A stretch of 64,000 nt of DNA. It comes from JAEUKA01 sp035328405 (lineage in GTDB: Bacteria; Myxococcota_A; Polyangia; Palsa-1104; JAEUJZ01). The notes under the pieces are model-generated. The model saw nothing but the letters and a program-made list of their open reading frames with translations, searched no databases and was not told where the DNA came from. Position numbers and translations under genes: made by a program. The DNA is taken from positions 13,862 to 77,861 of the forward strand of contig DAOLIT010000019.1 in assembly GCA_035328405.1 (NCBI GenBank), read 5' to 3'. Below, piece by piece: positions 8,418 to 16,954 of the stretch (the stretch's first letter is position 1; every line of letters starts with the position of its first letter).

Positions 8418-8652
8418 AGTTCGCCAGCGCACGTGCCGAAGTAAATGCTTGTTTACCGACTTTTTCGTCCGGGATCGTCACGCGGTATGCACGCTCGATG
8501 GCGACGGAAAGCTCGAGCGCGTCGATCGAATCGAGTCCCAACCCTCCGCCAAAAAGGGGTGCGTCGTCCTCGATCTCGTCAGGAGATTTGTCGAGTTTGA
8601 GGCTGTCGATGAGAAGCTGTTTGATTTCGCGAACAAAGTTGTTTGTGTCCAT
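8398..8652 (-). CDS. Acyl carrier protein
   Basis: An 84-residue acidic helical protein with the phosphopantetheine attachment motif GLDSIDALEL, Ser42. ACPs carry growing acyl chains as thioesters in the cytoplasm. The ATG at 8652 gives the standard ACP length; upstream codons in frame would add a basic, non-family extension. It lies between a fabG-like gene (59 nt upstream) and a lolA-like gene (overlapping). No ketosynthase or malonyl transferase is nearby, so this is a dedicated rather than a housekeeping ACP. The product made on it is not evident. Confidence 0.9.
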   Translation of the reverse strand: MDTNNFVREIKQLLIDSLKLDKSPDEIEDDAPLFGGGLGLDSIDALELSVAIERAYRVTIPDEKVGKQAFTSARALANYVATQR

Positions 8653-8711
8653 GAGTTTCCTACGTGAGTAGACCGAATCTGAGCGAACAGCATTCGCTTG
8701 AGTAAAAAAGT

Positions 8712-9464
8712 CTAAAAGCCAGCCTCGGGGATTGCGTCGAGGCCACCGTCCACCGCGATCCATTCGCCTGTGATGTAACCCGCGCGGTCGTCTGCCAAAA
8801 AGGCAACAAGATCAGCGACTTCTTGCGCTGTGCCGGCGCGACCCATCGGAATGCTCGAAAGAAGGTCCGCACGAACAGCCTCGGTCAGGTGCGCGGTGAG
8901 CGCAGTTTCCACAAGACCCGCCGAGACACAGTTGCAAGTGATCTGAAACCGCGACAGTTCTTGCACCAGACTTTTCGAGAGCCCCAAAAGGCCCGCTTTG
9001 GCTGCGCCGTAAGCCGTTTGTCCCCGTCGGCCAAGCCGAGCCGTTGGTGAGCCGATGAACAAGATTCGCCCGTGTCTGGCCGCGATCATGCCTTTCATGA
9101 CCGCCTGGGCCGATAGAAAAGCCCCGCGCAAATGCACGCCGACCACATCGTCGAAATCGAGTACGGGCATCATCATCGCGAGTTTGTCCCTGGCAAAACC
9201 CGCCGCGTGGACGAGAACCGAGACATTTTTCCCGTCCAAAAATCCGCCCGGTGCGGACAACGCGCGCCAATCCTCTGCGGCACTCGCATCGCATCGGATC
9301 GCGAGAAGAGAGATCCCATCCGTTGCAGCCTCGGCGACGGCCCGGGCCGCTTGGTTCTCATCGTGGGCGTAAGTCACTCCCACTGAAAAACCATCTGCAA
9401 AAAGCCTCCGCGCGATCGCCAGCCCGATGCCGCGCGTGCCTCCAGTCACCAATGCCAACTTCAT
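8712..9464 (-). CDS. FabG-like short-chain dehydrogenase (3-oxoacyl-ACP reductase type)
   Basis: A 250-residue classical SDR. The nucleotide motif TGGTRGIG is at 7-14, catalytic Ser139 lies in FIGSPTARLG and Tyr152/Lys156 in YGAAK. The C-terminus GYITGEWIAVDGGLD is typical of FabG. The usual tetrad Asn before the Ser is a His here (VGVHLRGAF, residue 111), an uncommon replacement that may tune activity. With the adjacent ACP it most likely reduces 3-oxoacyl-ACP using NADPH. It begins 12 nt after rsmB and so probably belongs to the same transcript. Confidence 0.88.
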   Translation of the reverse strand: MKLALVTGGTRGIGLAIARRLFADGFSVGVTYAHDENQAARAVAEAATDGISLLAIRCDASAAEDWRALSAPGGFLDGKNVSVLVHAAGFARDKLAMMMPVLDFDDVVGVHLRGAFLSAQAVMKGMIAARHGRILFIGSPTARLGRRGQTAYGAAKAGLLGLSKSLVQELSRFQITCNCVSAGLVETALTAHLTEAVRADLLSSIPMGRAGTAQEVADLVAFLADDRAGYITGEWIAVDGGLDAIPEAGF

Positions 9465-9476
9465 AAAGCCGCGATA

Positions 9477-10943
9477 TTACTCGGGCTGTTTGACGGGGCA
9501 AGAGCGACGCAGCCGAGCCACATAAAAACCGTCCGCGTTGTGCCGGTGTGGAAAGGTGCGAAACGAAAACGGCGCATGCTTTTCGCACAATGGCTGCGGG
9601 CCAGCTCGAAACAATGGGTCATCGGGTGACGGTGGCAGCGGGACAAAGTCGTGGTGACGGGCGCAAAACGCGGCGATTTGCTCGGGGCCTTCGGACAGAA
9701 ACAAACTGCACACGGAATACACGAGCACACCAGACGGCGCGACCAAAGCTGCGGCTCGGTCGAGCAGTCGGGCTTGCAACGCCACGAGTTCGTCCAGTTT
9801 TGGCGTGCGCAAACGGGCTTCGGGATGACGCCGCAACACGCCCGAGCCGCTGCACGGCGCATCCAAAAGCACAGCCGCGTATTCGGATCGAATCGGCGCG
9901 CGTTCATCGAGCAAATCGCCGCACACAGGCCGAATGCCTTTGCAGCCCAGTCGGTGCGCATGGTCAGACAAAAGTTCCAGTTTGCGCGGAAGGATGTCCA
10001 CTGCGTCGATTTCTCGCTCGTTGTGCAGCAGGGCCGCCAGGTGGCAGGTTTTCCCACCGACCCCAGCACACGCATCCAAAATCGGCCCCGGTGGCAACAC
10101 GAGTGGTCCGCTTTCCGTCGGAGACAACAAAAACCGCGTTACCCACTGCGCCGAAAGATCCTGCGCGGTGAACAAACCTCGGCCATACGCAGGCCCGGCA
10201 AACGGATGGCCACCCACCAATTCCACGGCATCGGTTTGAATCGGGTGTTGCTTGGGCGGTTCACTGACCTCGCGTCTCAACGCTTCCAGCGCCTGTTCCA
10301 GCGAACCTTTTAACGGATTGAGGCGCAGCCAAGTCGAAGCCGGCTCATTCATCGCCTGAAAAAAAGCCTGGGCTTCGTCCATGTTGGGAAGTGCGGCGAC
10401 AAACTGCGCAACCCAAAACCGAGGCAACCCGTGGTGGAGCGCCAACGCAGCCACGGCCTTGTTCACGTCGGAGCCCGATTTCAGCACTGGATACGGCGGC
10501 AAGGCCGGTTCGCCCTGTGTGGCGAGTTTTCTCAACACCGCGTTCACAAAGCCCGCTAGCGCGGCCCCACGGCGTTTTTTGACCGCTTGCACGACCGCAT
10601 CCACTACGAAATGGGGTTGCGCTTTCATGAACAGCAATTGATACGCGCCCAGCCGCAGCAGCGTGTGCGCGGTCGGATCGAGCGCCTTCAAACCACGCGG
10701 CGTCTGAGCCGCCAGCGCCCGTTCGATGCGATGCCATTGACGCAACGTGCCGTAACAAAGCTCGGTTGCCAGCGCGCGTTCCGCGTCGGGCAGGTGGGTT
10801 TTGGCGAATTCGGCGGACAGCGCGAGGTTCGAGTACGCTCCATCCTCGACGCGAAGCAGCACGCGCAACGCGACATCGAGCGGGCGAGGCCGATGTGTTT
10901 GCGGTTCAGGTTCCGTGGCGGTCTGTGTGGGTGAAACGCGCAC
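9477..10943 (-). CDS. rsmB: 16S rRNA m5C967 methyltransferase RsmB (Sun family)
   Basis: A 488-residue protein: an N-terminal NusB-like RNA-binding domain (about 20-165, with AERALATELCYGTLRQWHRI) and a C-terminal SAM methyltransferase. The SAM site is ILDACAGVGGKTCHLAALL. The two catalytic cysteines are visible in DAPCSGSG and VYSVCSLF, the RsmB/NOP2 signature. It methylates C967 of 16S rRNA in the cytoplasm. The GTG start follows the fumC stop TAA directly with no spacing, so translation is coupled. The length is somewhat over the 430 usual for the family, owing to loops around 240-260. Confidence 0.93.
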   Translation of the reverse strand: MRVSPTQTATEPEPQTHRPRPLDVALRVLLRVEDGAYSNLALSAEFAKTHLPDAERALATELCYGTLRQWHRIERALAAQTPRGLKALDPTAHTLLRLGAYQLLFMKAQPHFVVDAVVQAVKKRRGAALAGFVNAVLRKLATQGEPALPPYPVLKSGSDVNKAVAALALHHGLPRFWVAQFVAALPNMDEAQAFFQAMNEPASTWLRLNPLKGSLEQALEALRREVSEPPKQHPIQTDAVELVGGHPFAGPAYGRGLFTAQDLSAQWVTRFLLSPTESGPLVLPPGPILDACAGVGGKTCHLAALLHNEREIDAVDILPRKLELLSDHAHRLGCKGIRPVCGDLLDERAPIRSEYAAVLLDAPCSGSGVLRRHPEARLRTPKLDELVALQARLLDRAAALVAPSGVLVYSVCSLFLSEGPEQIAAFCARHHDFVPLPPSPDDPLFRAGPQPLCEKHAPFSFRTFPHRHNADGFYVARLRRSCPVKQPE

Positions 10944-12341
10944 TTAGGGTTTCGGCTCGCACATGTGTTCGGGCCGCACGATTGCGTCAAACTCCGATTC
11001 CGTCAGCACGCCGAATGCCAGCGCGACCTGTTTCAGCGTCGTGCCTTCTTTGTGGGCCGTCTTGGCGATTTTTGCCGCCATGTCGTATCCCAATTTCGGT
11101 GCGAGCGAAGTCACCAGCATGAGCGACCGGTCCACAAGCTCTTTGATCCGAGCCTCGTCCGCCTCGATTCCGACGACGCAGTTGTCCACGAACGAATGGC
11201 ACGCATCGGACAACAGCCGCACCGATTGCAGCGACGCATACGCCAGCACTGGCTTAAACACATTCAGTTCAAAATGCCCTTGCGCGCCCGCGAATGCGAC
11301 GGCGGTATCATTTCCTACCACCTGCGCACACACCATCGTCATCGCTTCGCACTGCGTCGGGTTGACTTTGCCCGGCATGATCGAACTGCCAGGTTCGTTT
11401 TCCGGCAAACGCAGCTCCCCAAGCGCACAACGCGGACCCGATCCGAGCAAACGAATGTCATTCGCAACTTTGTTGAGCGCGACCGCCGTCGTCTTCAGCG
11501 CACCCGACAGTGCGACCACGGCATCATGCGCTGCCAACGCCGCAAACTTGTTCGGTGCCGTCACAAAGGGCAGGCCCGTAAGTTTCGCAATCTCGGCTGC
11601 GACCGAGGCGGCATAGAGCGGATGGCTGTTGAGTCCGGTGCCGACCGCCGTGCCTCCCGCCGCAAGTTCGTACATTGCGGGCAGGGTGGCCGTGATCGCC
11701 GAGTGAGTTCCTCGCACTTGCGCCGCATATCCCGAAAACGTCTGCCCCAGCGTCAGCGGCGTCGCGTCCATCAAATGCGTACGGCCAATTTTGACGATGT
11801 GCGCAAATTGACGGCTCTTTGCCTCGAGCGCCTCGGCCAAAAGAACGAGTGCTGGCAAAAGTCCGTTCACCACTCGATCCACGATCGCGACGTGCATCGC
11901 CGTCGGAAACGAGTCGTTCGTCGATTGCGACATGTTGACATGATCGTTTGGATGGACCGGCTTTTTGCTGCCAAGCACGCCGCCAAGCAGTTCACTCGCG
12001 CGGTTGCCGATCACTTCGTTCGCGTTCATGTTCGTTTGCGTGCCCGAGCCGGTTTGCCAGACGACGAGCGGGAAATGTTCGTCGAGTTTTCCGGCGATCA
12101 CTTCATCCGCTGCCTGTTCGATCGCGGGCAGAAGTTTCGCGTCCAATTTTCCGAGCCGAACATTGACACGCGCAGCCGCCTTCTTGACGACGCCGAGCGC
12201 ATAAATGAACTCGCGCGGAAAACGCTCGCCGCCGATGCGGAAATTTTGCAAAGACCGTTGCGTCTGAGCGCCAAAATAGCGATCCGACGGAACTTCAATG
12301 TCTCCGAAAGTATCTTTCTCGGTCCGTGTGGTTTTGGTCAC
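10944..12341 (-). CDS. fumC: Class II fumarate hydratase
   Basis: A 465-residue homotetrameric fumarase interconverting fumarate and malate in the TCA cycle. Clear family blocks: VWQTGSGTQTNMNANEVI, HPNDHVNMSQSTNDSFPTAM, GRTHLMDATPLTLGQ and the signature GSSIMPGKVNPTQCEA. The start is GTG at 12341 in a GTGA overlap with the coxM-like stop, so fumC is coupled to the molybdenum hydroxylase genes, an uncommon arrangement. It ends directly against rsmB. Length and motifs are normal for the oxygen-stable class II enzyme. Confidence 0.96.
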   Translation of the reverse strand: MTKTTRTEKDTFGDIEVPSDRYFGAQTQRSLQNFRIGGERFPREFIYALGVVKKAAARVNVRLGKLDAKLLPAIEQAADEVIAGKLDEHFPLVVWQTGSGTQTNMNANEVIGNRASELLGGVLGSKKPVHPNDHVNMSQSTNDSFPTAMHVAIVDRVVNGLLPALVLLAEALEAKSRQFAHIVKIGRTHLMDATPLTLGQTFSGYAAQVRGTHSAITATLPAMYELAAGGTAVGTGLNSHPLYAASVAAEIAKLTGLPFVTAPNKFAALAAHDAVVALSGALKTTAVALNKVANDIRLLGSGPRCALGELRLPENEPGSSIMPGKVNPTQCEAMTMVCAQVVGNDTAVAFAGAQGHFELNVFKPVLAYASLQSVRLLSDACHSFVDNCVVGIEADEARIKELVDRSLMLVTSLAPKLGYDMAAKIAKTAHKEGTTLKQVALAFGVLTESEFDAIVRPEHMCEPKP

Positions 12342-13150
12342 GACAATCCCCCCTGTTGCAGCGCGTTCGTTACGGCACGCTGCGTCATTGCTTTGACAAG
12401 ATGTGCTCGATATTCTGCGCTGGCCTCCAGCGACGACGTGAGATCGTCGGGGTGATAACAGAGTGCGTTGATTGCATCCGGCGCAAAACGGTTTGACAAA
12501 GCCGCTTCAGCCTCTTTCCAACGGAACACCGACGGCCCCGCGCCAGTCACACCGACACGCACCCCATCCGCAAACTGCGCCACCATCACACCCACGACGG
12601 CATATCGAGAAGCGTGGCTCGCAAACTTGGCATACGCAGCCCGACGAGGAATCTGAAAACAACAGGACTCGATGATTTCATCGGACGCAAGCGCGGTCTC
12701 AAAAATCCCGACGAAGAAATCGTCCGCAGCGATCGTTCGTCGGTCTGTTTTGATCGTCGCAGACAGAGCCAACACCGCAGCGGGGTAATCGGCTGCGGGA
12801 TCGGCATGGGCGAGCGAACCGCCGAGCGTGCCTCGATTGCGAACCTGTGGATCGGCGATGCCGTCGGCCAATTTCGTCAGGCTAGGCACGCGCTTTTGCA
12901 GGTCCATCGACGCCGCGACTTCCGCGTGGGTGACACCTGCTCCGATTTCCACACGGTTTCCGTCGAAACGAATGCCCCGCAAAGACGCAATTCCAGACAG
13001 CGATATCAAATCGCTCGGTTGGGCCATGTCGAGTTTCAGGACCGGCAGAAGACTCTGACCGCCGCTGAGCAACTTTGCGGCCTCGCACTGCCCAAGAAGT
13101 TTCTTCGCCTCAGCCACAGTGGACGGACGATGGAATTGAAAATCACGCAT
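12338..13150 (-). CDS. FAD-binding medium subunit of a molybdenum hydroxylase (CoxM-like)
   Basis: A 270-residue flavoprotein of the xanthine dehydrogenase/CO dehydrogenase medium-subunit family. The FAD-binding motifs are LLSGGQSLLP near residue 30 and RNRGTLGGSLAHADPAADYP near 105-125. It would pass electrons from the 2Fe-2S subunit to an external acceptor through FAD. It starts 18 nt after the large subunit and overlaps fumC by 4 nt. The three-subunit set encoded here is complete in order small-large-medium, whereas CO dehydrogenases usually run medium-small-large. The substrate is unknown. Confidence 0.92.
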   Translation of the reverse strand: MRDFQFHRPSTVAEAKKLLGQCEAAKLLSGGQSLLPVLKLDMAQPSDLISLSGIASLRGIRFDGNRVEIGAGVTHAEVAASMDLQKRVPSLTKLADGIADPQVRNRGTLGGSLAHADPAADYPAAVLALSATIKTDRRTIAADDFFVGIFETALASDEIIESCCFQIPRRAAYAKFASHASRYAVVGVMVAQFADGVRVGVTGAGPSVFRWKEAEAALSNRFAPDAINALCYHPDDLTSSLEASAEYRAHLVKAMTQRAVTNALQQGGLS

Positions 13151-13168
13151 GGTTGACTCCTTCGCGGT

Positions 13169-15556
13169 TCACTGGGCGGTTTTTGCAGCGGTGATGGCAC
13201 GCCACACTTTTTCTGGCGTCGCTGGCATCGACAAATCCGTGACTCCAAGTGGTGCCAACGCATCCAAGATCGCGTTCATCACCGCCGGAGGACAACCGAT
13301 CGCACCCACTTCCCCTACGCCCTTGGACCCGATCGGATTGTGCGCACACACTGTCGCATGGGTGCCTACCTTGAACGACGGCACATCGGACGCGCGAGGC
13401 ATTCCGTAATTCAGGTACGACCCCGTGAGAAGCTGACCGCTGTCTTCGTCGTACACAGCCTCTTCATACAGCGCTTGGCCGATGCCTTGCACCAAACCGC
13501 CGTGCAATTGCCCATCGACGACGAGCGGGTTGACAATCACGCCAACATCATCGGCGGCGACCAGGTTCACGACCTCCACCACGCCCGTTTCCGGGTCCAC
13601 TTCGACTTCGCACAGGTGGCAACCGGCGGGGAATGTGAAGTTTTTCGGGTCGTAAAAGGCCGTTTCTTCGAGCCCCGGTTCGATTTTGTCAATCGGATAA
13701 TTGTGTGGAACATACGCGGCGAACGCGACCTCGCCGAGCGTCTTTTTCTGCGCGGTCCCCCTTACACGAAATTCACCGCAATGCCATTCCACGTCTGTTT
13801 CGGCCACTTGCAGAAGGTGCGCAGCGATGGTTTTTCCTTTTGCGATGATTTTGTCCGCAGCCTTGACGAGGGCCGACCCACCGACGGAAAGTGAACGAGA
13901 ACCATACGTCCCCATCCCGAACGGAATTCTGTCGGTGTCGCCGTGAACAACATCCACGTTGTCAAACGGGACACCCAAATGGCCTGCGACAAGCTGCGCA
14001 AAGGTGGTTTCGTGTCCCTGCCCGTGGCTGTGCGAGCCGGTGAAAACCGAAACCGACCCGGTGGGATGAACACGCACAGTTGCCGCCTCGTACAGACCCG
14101 CACGAGCGCCGAGTTGGCCGACGAGCGCCGATGGTGCAATGCCACACGCTTCGACATATGTGCTGAAACCGATTCCGCGAAGTTTCCCACGACTTTTCGA
14201 TGCTTCCCGTCGGGCGGCATATCCGTTGTAGTCGCCAACCGAAAGCGCCAAATCGAGTGTCGCGTCGTAATTTCCCGTGTCGTACTCGAGGGCAACTGGC
14301 GTTTTGTACGGAAATTCCCGGATGAAATTGCGCCGCCGGATTTCCAAACGGTCCATGCCCAGTTCTTTTGCTGCTTTGTCCACGAGTCGTTCCAACAAGT
14401 ACGCAGCCTCGGGGCGACCCGCGCCGCGATAAGCATCGACGGGAACCGTGTTGGTGAATACCGCTTTCACTTCGACATAAATGGCTGGCGTCGTGTAACA
14501 CCCAGCCATGAGCGTCGCCGAAAGATACGTCGGGATCGAAGGACCAAATGTGCTCAGGTATGCGCCCATGTTCGCTAGGTTGTGAACGCAAAGCCCCAAA
14601 AATGTTCCGTCTTTATCGACGGCCAGATGTGCTTTCATCACGGTGTCGCGGCCATGCGCATCCGACATAAACGACTCGGAACGCTCTGCCGTCCACTTGA
14701 CAGGCCGCCCCACTTTTTTGCTGGCCCATGTGACGATCGCTTCCTCGGCGTAGTGGTAAATCTTGCTTCCAAAACCACCGCCGACATCCGGGGCCACGAC
14801 CCGCAGCCGGTGTTCCGGGATGCCCAACACAAACGCAGCCATCAAAAGCCGAATCAGGTGGGGATTTTGGCTCGTCGTGTACAGCGTGTAGTGGTCGTTC
14901 GCTGCATCGTAATGGCCGAGGGCCGCGCGTGGTTCGATCGCATTCGGAATCAGCCGATTTTGCCGAACGGTCAGTTCCACGACTTTGTGGGCGCGATTCA
15001 TGGCTGCTTTCACCGCAGTCTTGTCGCCCAAATCCCAATCGAAACAGACGTTGTTTTTCGCCTGATCCCACACCGTCTGAGCACCATCAGACAGAGCGGC
15101 TTGTATCGATGCGACTGCGGGCAGAATGTCGTAATCGACCTCGACCAGCATCGCGGCTTCGCGAGCTGCGGCCTTGCTCTCAGCGACGACGACGGCCACT
15201 TGATCTCCGACGCAACGCACGCGATCTAGAACGAGCATCGGGTGCGGAGGCTCGACCATGTTGGTCCCGTCTTTGCTTTTCACGAGCCAGCCACACGGAA
15301 TCCCACCCACTTTGTCTGCGGCGACATCTTGCCCCGTGAACACACCGAGCACGCCCGGAGAAGCTTTGGCTGTTTCCGTCGAGATCGCCCGGATTGTCGC
15401 GTGCGCGTGCGGCGAACGAACCAACACCGCGTAGGCCTGATCCGGCAAAACCAAGTCATCTACGTAACGCCCGGCACCCGTCACAAAACGTCGATCCTCT
15501 CGTCGAGGAAGCGCGTCTCCAACCATTCGAGAATCCTGAGAGGCATTCGGTTTCAT
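13169..15556 (-). CDS. Molybdopterin-binding large subunit, form II CoxL-like aldehyde oxidase/xanthine dehydrogenase family
   Basis: A 795-residue molybdenum hydroxylase catalytic subunit. The active-site loop reads AYRGAGR, the form II signature, not AYxCSFR of true form I CO dehydrogenase. MCD-cofactor motifs are present: GGGFGSK, GSHSHGQGHETTFAQ and the C-terminal IGSKGVGEVGAIGCPPAV with the catalytic Glu. It therefore probably oxidises an aldehyde, purine-like or other N-heterocycle. Form II enzymes have been linked to CO only weakly. The ATG at 15556 overlaps the small-subunit stop by 4 nt; an ATG at 15649 would lie deep in that gene and is rejected. Confidence 0.92.
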   Translation of the reverse strand: MKPNASQDSRMVGDALPRREDRRFVTGAGRYVDDLVLPDQAYAVLVRSPHAHATIRAISTETAKASPGVLGVFTGQDVAADKVGGIPCGWLVKSKDGTNMVEPPHPMLVLDRVRCVGDQVAVVVAESKAAAREAAMLVEVDYDILPAVASIQAALSDGAQTVWDQAKNNVCFDWDLGDKTAVKAAMNRAHKVVELTVRQNRLIPNAIEPRAALGHYDAANDHYTLYTTSQNPHLIRLLMAAFVLGIPEHRLRVVAPDVGGGFGSKIYHYAEEAIVTWASKKVGRPVKWTAERSESFMSDAHGRDTVMKAHLAVDKDGTFLGLCVHNLANMGAYLSTFGPSIPTYLSATLMAGCYTTPAIYVEVKAVFTNTVPVDAYRGAGRPEAAYLLERLVDKAAKELGMDRLEIRRRNFIREFPYKTPVALEYDTGNYDATLDLALSVGDYNGYAARREASKSRGKLRGIGFSTYVEACGIAPSALVGQLGARAGLYEAATVRVHPTGSVSVFTGSHSHGQGHETTFAQLVAGHLGVPFDNVDVVHGDTDRIPFGMGTYGSRSLSVGGSALVKAADKIIAKGKTIAAHLLQVAETDVEWHCGEFRVRGTAQKKTLGEVAFAAYVPHNYPIDKIEPGLEETAFYDPKNFTFPAGCHLCEVEVDPETGVVEVVNLVAADDVGVIVNPLVVDGQLHGGLVQGIGQALYEEAVYDEDSGQLLTGSYLNYGMPRASDVPSFKVGTHATVCAHNPIGSKGVGEVGAIGCPPAVMNAILDALAPLGVTDLSMPATPEKVWRAITAAKTAQ

Positions 15557-16029
15557 GCGCTTTTCTCCCGCATCGTGTCCCGGCAGGACAGGATGGCTTT
15601 CACGATGTTGTGGTAGCCGGTACACCGACAGAAATTGCCCTCCAACCACTCGCGAGTTTCGTGTTCATCGGCGAGCGGGCGCGTTTCGACCAATTCGACG
15701 GCGCTCATGATCATGCCGGGTGTGCAAAAGCCGCACTGCAACGCATGGTGTCGGTGAAAGGACTCCTGCATCGGGTGGAGTGTGCCCTTGTGTGCGAGAC
15801 CCTCGATCGTTGTCACGGAGGTGCCCTCAGCCTCGACGGCAAGCATCGTGCAGCTTTTGACTGACTTGCCGTTGACGTGGACCACACACGCGCCGCAGTG
15901 GCTCGTGTCACAGCCGACGTGAGTTCCCGTCAATTGCAACTTTTCGCGCAAAAGTTCGACGAGGAGCGTGCGCGGCTCGACATCCACCGCAACCTGTTTT
16001 TGGTTCACCTGCATCGTGACCCGTTTCAT
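15553..16029 (-). CDS. 2Fe-2S small subunit of a molybdenum hydroxylase (CoxS-like)
   Basis: A 158-residue protein with two iron-sulfur domains. The N-terminal plant-ferredoxin-like cluster uses GCDTSHCGACVV plus a later Cys (KSCTML). The C-terminal helical domain uses QCGFCTPGM and NFCRCTGY. It relays electrons from the molybdenum site to the FAD subunit. The ATG at 16029 is preceded by GGAGG at ideal spacing and starts exactly where the family begins. An in-frame upstream ATG at 16182 adds 51 poorly fitting residues. It is the first gene of the long minus-strand array, divergent from the gene at 16202. Confidence 0.93.
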   Translation of the reverse strand: MKRVTMQVNQKQVAVDVEPRTLLVELLREKLQLTGTHVGCDTSHCGACVVHVNGKSVKSCTMLAVEAEGTSVTTIEGLAHKGTLHPMQESFHRHHALQCGFCTPGMIMSAVELVETRPLADEHETREWLEGNFCRCTGYHNIVKAILSCRDTMREKSA

Positions 16030-16201
16030 GGTTCCTCCGACCTGTTTTGTGAGGGCGGCTCGCGCAGCGTCGGCGGTTGATCCGCCAAACGGGAAGGCAA
16101 GCTCGCAAAGCGCGGCGAGTATACAAAAGTGCAAATGTGCAAGGGCAGTCTTGACTTGCGTCGCTGTTCGTTGTCCGCTCACAGCTTTCCGCGAGTTTGT
16201 G

Positions 16202-16954
16202 ATGCCAAAAGCTGCAAAAACCAGGGTTCTTGTGTACGCGCTTGCGGCGTGGTTTTCCGTCGAGGACTTGTCACGAATCCGTCGGTCTTACGGCGCGGAC
16301 ATCGCGGATGTTGGGATGCTTTCGCAGGCATCTTGGAAAATGGGGCTCAAGAAAGCCGGTGTGACGGTGTGGTCGCGACCGTTTCCATCGTCTGCCGTCA
16401 ACGAGATTCGCGTCGAAGCCGTGTTTGATGTTTCCGCCGATATCCTGTTCGCGGTCCTCATCGATGTGGATACCTATGCAGAAATCATGCCTCCGACGGC
16501 TGTCGCACAACGCCTATCGGAAAAACCCAACGAACGGAGCTACTACATCGAAATCAATCCGGCGATGGTTTCCCGACGCTACTACTGCATGAACGTGTCC
16601 TTTTTCAAACCCGCGCCGGATCAATTCGTCACCGAGTGGCGCAGTTGGTTGCCTGGGTGCTCGCCGCGTTCAAATCGGCTCGTCCCGATGAGCGACAGCC
16701 ACGGTCGATGGCATTTGTCGTCGCTGGGGCCTCGAAAAACAAGAGTTGAACTTCAGGCGCACATGGACCCGGGCGGCCAAATTCCGTCGTGGATGGTGAA
16801 CCGGGCCACGCTCGGTCAAATCGCCGAGACGTTTTTTTATCTGTATCGCGCCGCACACCTTCCCCGATATGCCTCGCAGGATGCGCTCGTCGAGCAAAAA
16901 TCGACCAACGCTACCGATTCTCGATCCAGCGCCACAAGTCCAATTGCCCGGTAA
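16202..16954 (+). CDS. START/SRPBCC-like lipid- or ligand-binding domain protein
   Basis: A 250-residue protein. A hydrophobic N-terminus (VLVYALAAWFSV) could be a weak signal. Residues about 40-215 resemble the SRPBCC helix-grip fold: VRVEAVFDVSADILFAVLIDV-type strand-helix, DVDTYAEIMPPTAVAQRL, ISSLGPRKTRVELQAH-type strands and a long last helix (ATLGQIAETFFYLYRAAHL). Such cavities bind lipids, polyketides or quinones. The start is ATG at 16202, 172 nt from divergent coxS. Its 3' end overlaps the convergent deacetylase gene by 44 nt. The precise ligand is unknown, and the fold assignment rests on pattern only. Confidence 0.75.
   Translation: MPKAAKTRVLVYALAAWFSVEDLSRIRRSYGADIADVGMLSQASWKMGLKKAGVTVWSRPFPSSAVNEIRVEAVFDVSADILFAVLIDVDTYAEIMPPTAVAQRLSEKPNERSYYIEINPAMVSRRYYCMNVSFFKPAPDQFVTEWRSWLPGCSPRSNRLVPMSDSHGRWHLSSLGPRKTRVELQAHMDPGGQIPSWMVNRATLGQIAETFFYLYRAAHLPRYASQDALVEQKSTNATDSRSSATSPIAR

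Noticed and set aside
10965..12455. A 496-codon plus-strand frame opposite fumC
   Set aside because: It is very rich in Arg, His and Cys and has no motif, while fumC on the other strand is complete. It is a codon-bias shadow.
13169..16029. True carbon monoxide dehydrogenase
   Set aside because: The active-site loop is AYRGAGR and the gene order is S-L-M, which points to form II enzymes of other substrates.
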